The notes beneath the pieces were generated by a model that made no database searches, was not told the origin of the DNA, and saw only the letters and a list, made by a program, of their open reading frames with translations. From contig CAUWLL010000003.1 in assembly GCA_963559605.1 (NCBI GenBank), positions 1-64,000 on the forward strand: a stretch of DNA of 64,000 bases. Direction: 5' to 3'. The stretch is from Dorea_D sp963559605 (GTDB lineage Bacteria; Bacillota; Clostridia; Lachnospirales; Lachnospiraceae). The position numbers and the translations under genes are program-made. Below are positions 8,893-18,283 of this stretch, piece after piece (the first letter of the stretch is position 1; each line of letters opens with the position of its first letter).

Positions 8893-9819
8893 CTACTTTC
8901 TCGTCATATTCTGCTGTACACGTTTATATAACTCTTGTGCCGCGTTATATCCCATACTCTTCTGCCTGTGATTTATTGCCGCTGTCTCTACGATGATCGC
9001 AAGGTTACGTCCCGGACGGATCGGGAGCTGATGACAGACTACCTTATTTCCGAGGAACTCTGTATACTGCTGCTCCAATCCCAAACGGTCGTATTCTTTC
9101 TCCTTGTCCCACTCTTCCAGTGTAATGACCAGATCAATATTCTGTGTCTCCCTTACACTCTGGACACCATACAACATCTTAACATCTACAATTCCGATTC
9201 CCCGAAGTTCAATAAAATGTCTTGTAATATCCGGCGCCCGTCCAACTAGTGTCTCGCCGCTGACTTTTCGTATTTCGACCACATCATCACTGACAAGGCG
9301 GTGTCCTCTCTTAATAAGCTCCAGAGCCGCCTCACTCTTCCCGATTCCGCTCTCACCCATAATCAACACGCCGATACCATACACATCCACTAATACCCCG
9401 TGAATGGAGATACATGGTGCCAGTTCCACATTCAGCCAACGGACAATTTCTGCGGTAAATGCGGACGTTTTCATATCTGTGGAAAATACAGGAATATTCG
9501 CTTTTTCCGCTTTCTCAAGAAGCATCTGATCCGGCTTTAAACTTCTGCTGAATATAATGCACGGAATCTTATAAGACAACAGCATATCATAGATTTTCTC
9601 TTTTTCTTCCGTGCTCAGTCCACCCAAAAATGTGTATTCTACATATCCGATAATCTGCACACGATCAGAAGCAAAATGCTGAAAAAACCCGGTCAGCTGC
9701 AGAGATGGACGATTAATATCTGGTACTACCACACTCTTATCAGCCATATCCACATTTGGAGTAAGATTTTTAAGATTCAGCTTTTCAACTATTTTTTTCA
9801 GTTTTACACTATTTGACAT
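8893..9819 (-). CDS. hprK: HPr kinase/phosphorylase
   Basis: A 308-residue HprK, the ATP-dependent kinase and phosphorylase that acts on Ser46 of HPr and so drives CcpA-mediated carbon catabolite control in Firmicutes. The N-terminal ~130 residues form the variable domain. The catalytic half has the Walker A GESGIGKSE (about residue 154), the LVSDDVVEI segment, and the family signature ELRGIGIVDV. An AGGAG site precedes the ATG. No ptsH is in this window, although two Enzyme I genes lie 37 kb away. Confidence 0.97.
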   Translation of the reverse strand: MSNSVKLKKIVEKLNLKNLTPNVDMADKSVVVPDINRPSLQLTGFFQHFASDRVQIIGYVEYTFLGGLSTEEKEKIYDMLLSYKIPCIIFSRSLKPDQMLLEKAEKANIPVFSTDMKTSAFTAEIVRWLNVELAPCISIHGVLVDVYGIGVLIMGESGIGKSEAALELIKRGHRLVSDDVVEIRKVSGETLVGRAPDITRHFIELRGIGIVDVKMLYGVQSVRETQNIDLVITLEEWDKEKEYDRLGLEQQYTEFLGNKVVCHQLPIRPGRNLAIIVETAAINHRQKSMGYNAAQELYKRVQQNMTRK

Positions 9820-9857
9820 GACATTCTCCTCTTCTCTCCGTTAAACTCTATCCCCAG

Positions 9858-10021
9858 TATATCATCTCGACTATCGTCTCGATGTGCTTTCTCGTCAATT
9901 GTTGCTTTGTGCAAGCACAACCAACACTTTCCTCGTTATTATATCATCTCGACTATCGTCTCGATGTGCTTTCTCGTCAATTGTTTCCTTGTGCAAGCAC
10001 AACCAACACTTTCCTCGTTAT
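9858..10021 (-). repeat. Two-copy tandem 82-bp repeat between uvrC and hprK
   Basis: The 82-bp unit at 9858-9939 is repeated head to tail at 9940-10021 with about two mismatches. Each unit carries a short palindrome (TTGTGC AA GCACAA) and an imperfect hairpin around CATCTCGACTATCGTC. On the minus strand each boundary creates TGATATAAT, an extended -10-like sequence. The repeat fills almost the whole uvrC-hprK gap and encodes nothing recognisable. Confidence 0.85.
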
Positions 10022-10030
10022 TATAACACA

Positions 10031-11869
10031 TCAATGAAAAAAATTGTACACATTTTGTGCCGACTTTTCATTCATAGATGGCAGCTTTGACAGTTCTTCC
10101 ATTGTGGCATTTTTAATTGCCTCTATGTCTGAAAAATGTTTCATTAAGTCTTTTCTTCTAGCCGGTCCGATTCCCGGAATATCGTCCAGAATCGAATGAA
10201 CCTGACTTTTACTGCGAAGCTGTCTGTGGAATGTAATAGCAAACCTGTGCGCCTCGTCCTGTATTCTCGTAATCAGGCGAAATCCCTCTGAATGTTTGTC
10301 AATGGGAATCTCCACGTTCTGATAATATAGCCCCCTCGTCCGGTGACTATCATCTTTCACCATACCACAGACAGGAATCTCAAGCCCTAACTTCTCTAGC
10401 ACCTGAAGCGCAATGTTTACCTGCCCTTTTCCGCCGTCCATCAGAATGAGATCCGGAAATGCCGTAAATCTACCCAATTCTTTTCCTTCTTCCTGCTCCT
10501 TTAATCCGTGGGAGAACCTTCTCGTTAGAACCTCTTCCATGCTTGCATAATCATCCGCCCCCTGCACCCCTTTAATTTTAAACTTCCGATAATCGTTCCG
10601 CTTCGGCTTTCCCCGCTCATAAACGATCATAGAGCCTACGGAGGCAAATCCGTTGGTGTTGGAAATATCATATGCCTCCATACGGACGATTCCTTTTAAT
10701 CCCAGCAGTTTCTCCAGCTCCTTCACGGCTCCGATAGTGCGCCCCTCTTCTCTTTTCAGGCGCTCTTTATCCGTATTTAACACCATGGATGCATTTTTTG
10801 CCGCAAGTTCTACCAGTTTTTCTTTTGCACCTTTTTGAGGAACGCGGATGTGCACCTTATGTCCGCGTTTTGTTGTCAGCCATTCCTCCAGAACTTCCCT
10901 GTCCTCCACTTCCTCCGGAAGCATAATCTCTGCCGGTATATATGGCGTTCCTGCATAAAACTGCTTAATAAAACTGGACAAAATTTCCTTCTCCTGTTCC
11001 CCCCGACTGATTTTTAAATAAAAATGATCTCTTCCGATCAGTCTTCCGCTCCTAATAAAAAATACTTGTACTACGGCATCTTCTTCCTCCACTGCAACAG
11101 CAAGAACATCTCTGTCCTCTCCGGTAGTATCCGTAATTTTTTGCTTCTGGGCAATTTTCTGTACGCTGAACAACAGCTCCCTATATTCTATCGCCCGTTC
11201 AAATTCTAATGCTTCCGATGCTTCCTGCATCTTATTTTCTAACTCTTTTAAAATAAGATCATATTTTCCATTTAGAAATTGCAGCACTTCTGAAACAGAT
11301 TTTCGATACTCCTCCTGCGAAATATACCCCTGACACGGAGCATAGCACTGGTGAATATGGTAATTCAGACAGGGACGTTCTTTCCCTGTATCTTTGGGAA
11401 GCTTCCGATTACAGCTTCGGATATGATACAGTTTCCGAATCAATTCTATGGTGTCTTTCACCGCCCCCACACTTGTATACGGTCCAAAATACCGAGACTT
11501 GTCTTTTGCCATTCTTCGCGCCAGCATAATTCTCGGAAAGGGCTCTTCTACCGTCACTTTAATAAACGGATAAGATTTGTCATCCATTAACATTGTATTA
11601 TATTTCGGTCGGTGTTCCTTGATCAGATTACATTCCAATACAAGGGCTTCCAGTTCCGAATCCGTCACAATATACTCGAATCTTCGAATATGCGTTACCA
11701 TCTGCTCAATCTTTACACCCTTATTGCGGCTGCTCTGGAAATATTGACGTACACGGTTTTTAAGACTGATCGCTTTTCCTACATATATAATCGCATCCTT
11801 CTCGTCATGCATAATGTACACTCCGGGCTTCCCCGGAAGTTTTTTCAGTTCTTCTTGAATATCAAACAT
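10031..11869 (-). CDS. uvrC: UvrABC excinuclease subunit C
   Basis: A 612-residue UvrC, which makes both incisions in nucleotide excision repair after loading by UvrAB. The GIY-YIG nuclease domain opens the protein (LPGKPGVYIM and IIYVGKA). A UVR motif region follows near residue 205 (ENKMQEASEALEFERA), then the RNase H-like second nuclease (MEAYDISNTNG and LILMDGGKGQV). The C-terminal helix-hairpin-helix pair begins at IPGIGPARRKDLMKHF. The ribosome binding site is weak (GGTAAGAG). A terminator separates it from ftsH. Confidence 0.97.
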   Translation of the reverse strand: MFDIQEELKKLPGKPGVYIMHDEKDAIIYVGKAISLKNRVRQYFQSSRNKGVKIEQMVTHIRRFEYIVTDSELEALVLECNLIKEHRPKYNTMLMDDKSYPFIKVTVEEPFPRIMLARRMAKDKSRYFGPYTSVGAVKDTIELIRKLYHIRSCNRKLPKDTGKERPCLNYHIHQCYAPCQGYISQEEYRKSVSEVLQFLNGKYDLILKELENKMQEASEALEFERAIEYRELLFSVQKIAQKQKITDTTGEDRDVLAVAVEEEDAVVQVFFIRSGRLIGRDHFYLKISRGEQEKEILSSFIKQFYAGTPYIPAEIMLPEEVEDREVLEEWLTTKRGHKVHIRVPQKGAKEKLVELAAKNASMVLNTDKERLKREEGRTIGAVKELEKLLGLKGIVRMEAYDISNTNGFASVGSMIVYERGKPKRNDYRKFKIKGVQGADDYASMEEVLTRRFSHGLKEQEEGKELGRFTAFPDLILMDGGKGQVNIALQVLEKLGLEIPVCGMVKDDSHRTRGLYYQNVEIPIDKHSEGFRLITRIQDEAHRFAITFHRQLRSKSQVHSILDDIPGIGPARRKDLMKHFSDIEAIKNATMEELSKLPSMNEKSAQNVYNFFH

Positions 11870-11880
11870 AGCTCTTACCT

Positions 11881-11916
11881 AAAAACGGATGGTGAACACC
11901 AATCCACCATCCGTTT
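11881..11916 (-). terminator. Terminator after ftsH
   Basis: AAACGGATGGTG pairs with CACCATCCGTTT around a 10-12 nt loop. Read on the minus strand it ends in TTTTT just ahead of uvrC. Confidence 0.85.
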
Positions 11917-11923
11917 AAAACCT

Positions 11924-13888
11924 TTACTCTTCTGCCACTGTGGCATTTTCTTTCTGTTCATCTGTTTCTTGTGCAATCTCTGATTCCTCTGTATCTACCG
12001 GAAGCATTGTAATGCGCTCCTGTGCTTTCTCTCCGGTTTTTTCCGGATCAATACCTTCCGCCTCATGGAAAATTTCCATAAACTCTTTTCCCGTGATCGT
12101 CTCTTTCTGGATCAGGAAATCAGAAATCTTATCCAGCGTCTTCCTATGCTCACTTAAAAGCCTCTTTGCTTCCTCATAAGCTTCTTTTAACATCCGCATA
12201 ACTTCCTGGTCAATCTCAGAAGCAGTCTGCTGACCGCAATTGCTGACCGGTCTGCCGTCCAAATAACGGTTCTGAACGGATTCTAATCCTATCAAACCGA
12301 ACTTTTCACTCATACCGTACTGTGTTATCATAGAACGCGCAATTTTGGTAGCTTTCTCAATATCATTGGAAGCTCCTGTTGTAACTGTATCAAATACGAT
12401 CTCTTCTGCCGCACGACCTGCCAACATACCCACCAGCATGGTTTCCAATTCTTTTTTCGTATTTAAGAATTTTTCTTCCTCCGGAGTCTGCATTACATAT
12501 CCTAACGCACCCATTGTACGCGGCACGATCGTAATCTTCTGTACCGGCTCCGCATCTTTTTGAAGCGCGCTTACGAGCGCATGTCCGACCTCATGATAGG
12601 AAACGATTCTTCGCTCCTCCTGGCTCATAATACGATCTTTCTTCTCCTTACCTACGAGAACGATCTCTACCGCCTCGAACAAATCTTGCTGAGAAACTGC
12701 CTGCCGCCCATGTTTTACTGCATTGATGGCGGCCTCATTGATCATATTGGCAAGATCAGAGCCTACCGCACCGGATGTCGCCAAAGCGATCGCTTCTAAG
12801 TCTACGGTCTCATCCATTTTCACGTCCTTCGAATGAACTTTTAATACATCCACACGACCTTTCAAATCCGGTTTTTCCACAACAATACGACGGTCGAAGC
12901 GTCCCGGTCTTAAAAGCGCAGGATCCAAAATCTCTGGACGGTTAGTTGCCGCCAACAGGATCAACCCTTTGTTAGACTCAAAACCGTCCATCTCTGCAAG
13001 AAGCTGATTCAACGTCTGATCTCTCTCATCATTACTTCCAAGCTGATTGTCACGGCTCTTACCAATGGCATCAATCTCGTCAATAAATATGATACACGGA
13101 GCCATCTGCTGTGCCTGTTTAAATAAATCCCGCACACGGGAAGCTCCCACACCTACATACATTTCCACGAAAGCAGAACCGCTCAATGAAAAGAACGGAA
13201 CATTTGCCTCTCCTGCCACCGCCTTGGCAAGCAAGGTTTTACCGGTACCCGGAGGTCCTACAAGAAGCGCTCCCTTCGGCAGTTTTGCACCCACACTTGT
13301 ATATTTCCCCGGATTGTGAAGAAATTCCACCATCTCCTGCAAAGATTCTTTCGCCTCATCCTGTCCGGCAACATCCCGGAAAGAAACACCGGTCTGTTTT
13401 TCTACATACATTTTCGCATTGCTCTTTCCGATTCCCATCATGCCTCCGCCTTTTGCCATCTTGCGCGTCGACCATACAATGAGTCCTACAAGGATAATGA
13501 TCGGAAGAAATGCCATTAAAAACTGCATGACCATAGCAGACGTCGTGTCCGGAATCTGTCGGCTGTACTCCACTTTTGCCCGCTCCAGTTTATTAGGGAG
13601 CTCACTGTCTGCCACAATTCCGGTATAATATACCTTTGGTTTCAGCTCTCCCTTAGCTTTCTTCATCGTAATCTCAATCTTATCACTTTGAATCTCTACC
13701 TTATCAACTTTTCCACGCTCTACATACTCCATAAATTCGTTGTATGAAATCTCAGCGCCCGCTCCATTCCCCTGGAACTGATATAACGCCAATACCAGAA
13801 CCGTCGTTATCAGCGCTACTAACATAATGAAAGGGAAACCCTGTTTGTTGTTTTTTCCGGGCCCCTGTTTATTTTGTTGGTTGTCCAT
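11924..13888 (-). CDS. ftsH: ATP-dependent zinc metalloprotease FtsH
   Basis: A 654-residue membrane-anchored AAA+ protease that degrades misfolded membrane proteins and short-lived regulators. Transmembrane segments lie at about residues 19-37 and 112-135 with an extracytoplasmic loop between. The AAA module has GPPGTGKT (about 205), the IIFIDEIDAIG Walker B, and the second region of homology ending in RPGRFDRR. The zinc site is HEVGH in SYHEVGHALV. The acidic C-terminal tail is usual. Divergent from the DUF1846 gene. Confidence 0.97.
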   Translation of the reverse strand: MDNQQNKQGPGKNNKQGFPFIMLVALITTVLVLALYQFQGNGAGAEISYNEFMEYVERGKVDKVEIQSDKIEITMKKAKGELKPKVYYTGIVADSELPNKLERAKVEYSRQIPDTTSAMVMQFLMAFLPIIILVGLIVWSTRKMAKGGGMMGIGKSNAKMYVEKQTGVSFRDVAGQDEAKESLQEMVEFLHNPGKYTSVGAKLPKGALLVGPPGTGKTLLAKAVAGEANVPFFSLSGSAFVEMYVGVGASRVRDLFKQAQQMAPCIIFIDEIDAIGKSRDNQLGSNDERDQTLNQLLAEMDGFESNKGLILLAATNRPEILDPALLRPGRFDRRIVVEKPDLKGRVDVLKVHSKDVKMDETVDLEAIALATSGAVGSDLANMINEAAINAVKHGRQAVSQQDLFEAVEIVLVGKEKKDRIMSQEERRIVSYHEVGHALVSALQKDAEPVQKITIVPRTMGALGYVMQTPEEEKFLNTKKELETMLVGMLAGRAAEEIVFDTVTTGASNDIEKATKIARSMITQYGMSEKFGLIGLESVQNRYLDGRPVSNCGQQTASEIDQEVMRMLKEAYEEAKRLLSEHRKTLDKISDFLIQKETITGKEFMEIFHEAEGIDPEKTGEKAQERITMLPVDTEESEIAQETDEQKENATVAEE

Positions 13889-13961
13889 GTTTCTCCTCCT
13901 GTATACCCTTATAATTATACGGACAGCCTACTTAGAAATCAATAAAAACATTATGAAAAGA

Positions 13962-13991
13962 TTGTAAACTTCCTATACTTTGTAGTATACT
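13962..13991 (+). promoter_or_regulatory. Promoter of the DUF1846 gene
   Basis: TTGTAA at 13962-13967 and TATACT at 13986-13991 with an 18-bp spacer. Confidence 0.6.
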
Positions 13992-14048
13992 GGATAAATG
14001 GGTATTTCATACCGTCAACTAAAATTTATCAAACAAAAGGAGAGAACG

Positions 14049-15542
14049 ATGAACATAGGATTTGACAACGACAAGTATCTGCAAACACAATCTGCGCATA
14101 TCAGGGAACGGATCAGCCAATTTGATAATAAACTCTATCTGGAATTTGGCGGAAAGCTTTTTGATGATTACCATGCGTCTCGTGTATTGCCAGGTTTTCA
14201 GCCAGACAGTAAGATGCGCATGTTGATGCAGCTCTCTGACCAGGCGGAAATTGTAATTGTCATCAGTGCAGAGGACATCGAAAAAAACAAAGTACGGGGC
14301 GACCTTGGAATTACTTATGATCTGGATGTTCTGCGCCTTATGTCTATTTTTAAAGATCACGACTTATATGTAGGAAGCGTTGTAATTACTAAATACAGTG
14401 GACAGGAAAGCGCTTCTTTGTTTAAAAAACGTCTGGAGAAACTGGGTATTAAAGTGTACCGTCACTATATTATTTCCGGTTATCCATCCAACATCCCTCA
14501 CATTGTAAGCGAGGAAGGCTATGGAAAAAATGATTATATCGAAACAACCAAACCATTAATTGTAGTAACAGCTCCCGGACCGGGAAGCGGAAAAATGGCA
14601 GTCTGTCTCTCCCAGCTCTACCACGAACACCAAAGAGGAATCTGTGCAGGATACGCGAAATTCGAGACATTTCCGATTTGGAATATACCGTTAAAACATC
14701 CGGTCAATCTGGCGTACGAAGCAGCCACTGCCGATCTAAACGATGTCAATATGATCGACCCCTTCCACTTGGAAGCCTATGGCGAAACAACGGTCAACTA
14801 TAATCGTGACGTAGAAATCTTCCCTGTATTAAACGCCATGTTTGAACGTATTTATAAAGAGAGTCCCTATAAATCCCCAACTGACATGGGGGTTAATATG
14901 ATAGGAAATTGTATCTGTGACGATGAAATCTGCCGAAAGGCTTCCTATCAGGAAATCATCCGCAGATATTATGACTCCTTAAGACGACATCTCATGGGAG
15001 CATGTTCAGACGAAGAAGTCTATAAGCTGGAAATGCTCATGAACCAATCCGGCATTACTGTTCATGACCGTCCGGTTGTGGATGCGGCGCTAAAACGCGC
15101 AGAGGAAACAGGATCTCCTGCAGCAGCGCTGGAATTACACGATGGTCGTATCATTACCGGAAAAACCTCCAAACTTCTTGGCGCTTCCGCAGCCCTCCTT
15201 TTGAATGCATTAAAGGAACTGGCAGGTATCGACCACGAAGTACATGTCATCTCCCCGGAGGCCATTGAGCCAATCCAGAAGTTAAAGACGCAATACCTCG
15301 GAAGCAAAAACCCAAGACTTCATACGGACGAAGTGTTAATTGCACTGTCCGTAAGCGCCGCTTCCAATCCTACTGCCCAACTTGCTTTAGACCAGCTTCC
15401 GAAATTAAAAGGATGTCAGGCACACACTTCCGTCATGGTAGGAACCGTAGACATGAAACAATTTAAAAAATTGTCCATTCAAGCTACTTTTGAAGCAAAA
15501 TATGAAAAAAACACCATTCTTTTTCGAAGTAAAGGTTTCTAA
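14049..15542 (+). CDS. DUF1846 family protein
   Basis: A 497-residue protein of the DUF1846 family, common in Firmicutes and structurally known in streptococci but without an agreed function. Visible blocks are FGGKLFDDYHASRVLPGF near residue 35, VTAPGPGSGKMAVCLSQLY (a glycine-rich nucleotide-binding-like loop, about residues 178-196), and VNMIGNCICDDEICRKASYQEI. The ATG at 14049 is chosen because AAAAGGAGAGAACG precedes it; an in-frame start at 13998 lacks a site. Monocistronic, with its own promoter and a terminator. Confidence 0.88.
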   Translation: MNIGFDNDKYLQTQSAHIRERISQFDNKLYLEFGGKLFDDYHASRVLPGFQPDSKMRMLMQLSDQAEIVIVISAEDIEKNKVRGDLGITYDLDVLRLMSIFKDHDLYVGSVVITKYSGQESASLFKKRLEKLGIKVYRHYIISGYPSNIPHIVSEEGYGKNDYIETTKPLIVVTAPGPGSGKMAVCLSQLYHEHQRGICAGYAKFETFPIWNIPLKHPVNLAYEAATADLNDVNMIDPFHLEAYGETTVNYNRDVEIFPVLNAMFERIYKESPYKSPTDMGVNMIGNCICDDEICRKASYQEIIRRYYDSLRRHLMGACSDEEVYKLEMLMNQSGITVHDRPVVDAALKRAEETGSPAAALELHDGRIITGKTSKLLGASAALLLNALKELAGIDHEVHVISPEAIEPIQKLKTQYLGSKNPRLHTDEVLIALSVSAASNPTAQLALDQLPKLKGCQAHTSVMVGTVDMKQFKKLSIQATFEAKYEKNTILFRSKGF

Positions 15543-15564
15543 AACAAGCCTTAAAAACAGCCAC

Positions 15565-15595
15565 AAAAATCCCGGATCATGTGACCCGGGATTTT
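15565..15595. terminator. Bidirectional terminator after the DUF1846 gene
   Basis: AAAAATCCCGG pairs with CCGGGATTTT around a 9-10 nt loop; it serves the convergent YerC-like gene too. Confidence 0.85.
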
Positions 15596-15611
15596 AAACT
15601 TTCTGCAATTT

Positions 15612-15899
15612 TTACTTACCGATCCTGTCAAACACCATATCATACCCATCATTTCCATAATTCAAAGAACGATTTACCCTGCTTATGGTTGCTGTGGAGG
15701 CGCCTGTCTTTTCTGCAATTTCCAAATAAGTCCTCTGCTCTCTCAGCATCTTCGCCACTTCAAATCTCTGTGATAAAGAGAGTAGTTCGTTGATCGTACA
15801 GATGTCCTCAAAAAAAATATAACATTCTTCCTTATCTTTTAGGCTCAGTATCGCATCAAAAAGATAATCGACTGCCTCTGTCCTTATTTTTTTACTCAT
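15612..15899 (-). CDS. YerC/YecD-type TrpR-like DNA-binding protein
   Basis: A 95-residue protein matching the YerC/YecD branch of the TrpR-like repressor superfamily. The helical core is followed by the helix-turn-helix YLEIAEKTGASTATISRVNRSL at about residues 57-78. Ligand and targets are unknown. In Bacillus, yerC lies next to pcrA; here pcrA is 18 kb away. The gene stands alone, convergent with the DUF1846 gene across a shared terminator. Confidence 0.92.
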   Translation of the reverse strand: MSKKIRTEAVDYLFDAILSLKDKEECYIFFEDICTINELLSLSQRFEVAKMLREQRTYLEIAEKTGASTATISRVNRSLNYGNDGYDMVFDRIGK

Positions 15900-16010
15900 A
15901 TTCTATGATCTCCTTTGTAACCGTATTCATTACTGTTACATTTTAACACACTAAAACTTTAAAGTCTATAGATTTTCCGTCTTTTCCCAGATAAGTGCCA
16001 AAACATCTGT

Positions 16011-16730
16011 CTATGAATGCCGTTTCAGTACCGATAATAGCTTTTCATAGGAAGTATTTGCAATTAATTCTTCCGGAAAATCCACTTCCCGCAAAACCTC
16101 TGACACATAGCTGTAATCTGCAATCGTTACATCCACATGAGAATCCGTTCCCAAAACCACCATTGTTTCATATTCTTTACATAACTCCAGCATTTTCTTT
16201 GTATTCTCTCTTGTGTTTTGACGGAAACCGCCCGGCTTTAGAGAAGAATTATTGACCTCCGGAAGCGTACCTGTCCGTTTTGCCTCTTTCACAAACTCTT
16301 CATAATCTACCGGAAACCGCCCGTCGTCCGGATGTCCGATAATATCAATATCCGGACGTTTCATCACATTTTTATATGCCTTCATCACTGTCTCCAGACT
16401 TCTGTCCTCCTGAAAACAAAGAGTATGCATACTGGCAATGGAAATGTCCAGATCTTTAATGGTTTTACTTGGCAAATCCACATCCCCGTTCTCATTTAAA
16501 ATATTGAGCTCCACACCGAATAACAACTGTACGCCATACATTTCCCTTGGAACCACTTTATGATTCTGAAAATAATAAAGATTCGTGCTCCCCGGCATTT
16601 CCGGTGCATGTTCTGTCAGCGCCAGTCCTTTTAATCCTTTTTCCGCTGCCGCTTTCATCATCTCACGCATACTATTATAAGCATGTCCGCTGATGATTGT
16701 GTGCGCATGTGTATCTATTTCAATTTTCAT
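16011..16730 (-). CDS. PHP-domain phosphoesterase, YcdX-like
   Basis: A 239-residue member of the PHP metal-dependent phosphoesterases, YcdX branch. Metal ligands are visible in DTHAHTIISGHAYNS near the N-terminus, LTEHAPEMPGS, a central GVELNILNENGDVDL, and the late pairs IIGHPDDGRF and LGTDSHV. The substrate is unknown; the family hydrolyses small phosphorylated compounds using a trinuclear metal centre. Single gene; no special context. Confidence 0.9.
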   Translation of the reverse strand: MKIEIDTHAHTIISGHAYNSMREMMKAAAEKGLKGLALTEHAPEMPGSTNLYYFQNHKVVPREMYGVQLLFGVELNILNENGDVDLPSKTIKDLDISIASMHTLCFQEDRSLETVMKAYKNVMKRPDIDIIGHPDDGRFPVDYEEFVKEAKRTGTLPEVNNSSLKPGGFRQNTRENTKKMLELCKEYETMVVLGTDSHVDVTIADYSYVSEVLREVDFPEELIANTSYEKLLSVLKRHS

Positions 16731-16867
16731 AATAAATAACCGACCTTCTTTCTTATTTTTCTTTCTATATTTATTTTCCGCATGGAAATATTATACAGTA
16801 TACATTCCTCTTTTTCTACCGATTCTAAACACAAACATTATAATTATTTGAATATGAGGTATTAATT

Positions 16868-17056
16868 ATGAACAAAGAAAAAAAGAAATCCAAAAAAGAA
16901 AAAAATAATCAGGAAATCATTGATTCATACGACTATCTCTCCAACGCTGCCTCTACACAAGATTGCACAGGGTTGATTCCCTCTGCGCCGGAGTCCGAGG
17001 CAGAGCTAGAAGCATATGAAGAACTATATCACTTTTTACCACCGCATAGTAATTGA
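16868..17056 (+). CDS. Small charged protein of unknown function
   Basis: A 62-residue frame: a very basic N-terminus (MNKEKKKSKKEKNNQ), then an acidic, Ser/Ala-rich middle and a HFLPPHSN end. The ribosome binding site is weak (GAGGTATT). It was not matched to a known family. It is judged real because a 21-bp perfect hairpin begins exactly at its stop codon, and no larger frame overlaps. No membrane segment or signal peptide. Confidence 0.6.
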   Translation: MNKEKKKSKKEKNNQEIIDSYDYLSNAASTQDCTGLIPSAPESEAELEAYEELYHFLPPHSN

Positions 17057-17093
17057 GGACGTAGCCCTTTTCAAAAGGGCTACGTCCTCAATT
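17051..17093. terminator. Long perfect hairpin overlapping a stop codon
   Basis: AATTGAGGACGTAGCCCTTT pairs perfectly with its complement ending at 17093, with a loop of one to three bases. The TGA stop of the 62-residue protein lies inside the 5' arm. The T-run after it is weak (GCATTTTG), so it may stabilise the mRNA as well as terminate. Confidence 0.7.
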
Positions 17094-17135
17094 GCATTTT
17101 GACCTGTACCTAAATGAAAAATGGGGTGTACCTAC

Positions 17136-17164
17136 TTGACATCTTTCTCATTCACAGCTATCTT
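17136..17164 (+). promoter_or_regulatory. Promoter of ansA
   Basis: Perfect TTGACA at 17136-17141, a 17-bp spacer, TATCTT at 17159-17164. The ATG follows at 17204 after GAGAGG. Confidence 0.75.
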
Positions 17165-17203
17165 ATTTATGGGGAAATATTTTAACACGAGAGGTAGAAT
17201 ACC

Positions 17204-18205
17204 ATGAAAAAAATACTAATGATAGCAACCGGGGGTACCATTGCCTCGAAGGAAACGGAAGATGGACTTGCTCCGGCTATGACCGGGGAGGAACTGGCAG
17301 AGAGTGTCCCGGGAATCGAGGATAAATGTGATTTGACGGTTTTGCAGCTAATGAACATAGACAGTACGAATATGCGTCCGAGATTGTGGATGATGATGCG
17401 CGATACGATTATTGAGCATTATAACAGCTATGACGGTTTCGTAATCCTGCACGGTACGGATACTATGGCTTACACGGCGGCAGCTCTGTCTTATTTGATC
17501 CAGGATTCTCCAAAACCCATTGTTTTAACCGGTTCTCAGAAACCCATGGGGAATCCGTATACAGATGCAAAAATTAATATTTACCAAAGTATTCTGTATG
17601 CTTTGGATGATCACTCTCACGATGTATCGATTGTGTTTAACGGTAAAGCCATCGCAGGTACACGGGCAAGAAAACAGCGCACCAGAAGTTTTGACGCATT
17701 TGAGAGCATGAATTTCCCATACCTTGCCATCATTCATGATGACAGGATCCTGCGTTATTATATTGCACCGTCTCCGGCGCCGGAATCTTTAAAGACTTAT
17801 ACCAAACTGAACGACCGCGTATTTGTACTGAAGCTGACACCGGAGGTAAAGGCAGATATTTTTTCTCTGCTCGAAAATCACTATGACGTTATTATTCTGG
17901 AAACTTTTGGTATCGGAGGCATCCCGGAGTATGACGACTCTTTTGAAAAGGCAATTTTCAGCTGGGTAGATTCAGGAAAATCATTGGCAGTCACTACACA
18001 AGTCCCGGAAGAAGGCTGTGACCTTGAAGTATACAAGGTTGGAAAAAAATACAGTGAACATCCCGGGATTCTACAAGCCGCAGATATGACGACAGAAGCT
18101 ATTGTAGCAAAAATGATGTGGATTCTCGGACAGACAACCGCTCAGGATGAAATCAAAAAATTATTTTACGAAACCATCAATCATGACAGATTATTTGAGT
18201 CGTAA
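17204..18205 (+). CDS. ansA: Type I L-asparaginase
   Basis: A 333-residue cytoplasmic-type asparaginase that converts L-asparagine to aspartate and ammonia. Both catalytic threonine motifs are present: ATGGTIASKE at residues 7-16 and HGTDTMAYTAAAL at about 86-98. The length and absence of a signal peptide fit the type I enzyme. A strong promoter and a hairpin overlapping the stop mark it as monocistronic. Confidence 0.94.
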   Translation: MKKILMIATGGTIASKETEDGLAPAMTGEELAESVPGIEDKCDLTVLQLMNIDSTNMRPRLWMMMRDTIIEHYNSYDGFVILHGTDTMAYTAAALSYLIQDSPKPIVLTGSQKPMGNPYTDAKINIYQSILYALDDHSHDVSIVFNGKAIAGTRARKQRTRSFDAFESMNFPYLAIIHDDRILRYYIAPSPAPESLKTYTKLNDRVFVLKLTPEVKADIFSLLENHYDVIILETFGIGGIPEYDDSFEKAIFSWVDSGKSLAVTTQVPEEGCDLEVYKVGKKYSEHPGILQAADMTTEAIVAKMMWILGQTTAQDEIKKLFYETINHDRLFES

Positions 18206-18226
18206 GGATTCCCTTACGACTCAAAT
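18193..18226. terminator. Hairpin overlapping the ansA stop codon
   Basis: ATTTGAGTCGTAAGG at 18193-18207 pairs perfectly with CCTTACGACTCAAAT at 18212-18226, loop of four. The TAA stop sits in the 5' arm. No real T-run follows. Confidence 0.7.
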
Positions 18227-18283
18227 ATTCTAAATCCATATTTCTTATAGAGCATCCTGACCTATACTATTTTTCCAAGATCT

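Noticed and set aside
8392..8931. Plus-strand frame of 179 codons
   Set aside because: Antisense to glk and the hprK end, with no start signal.
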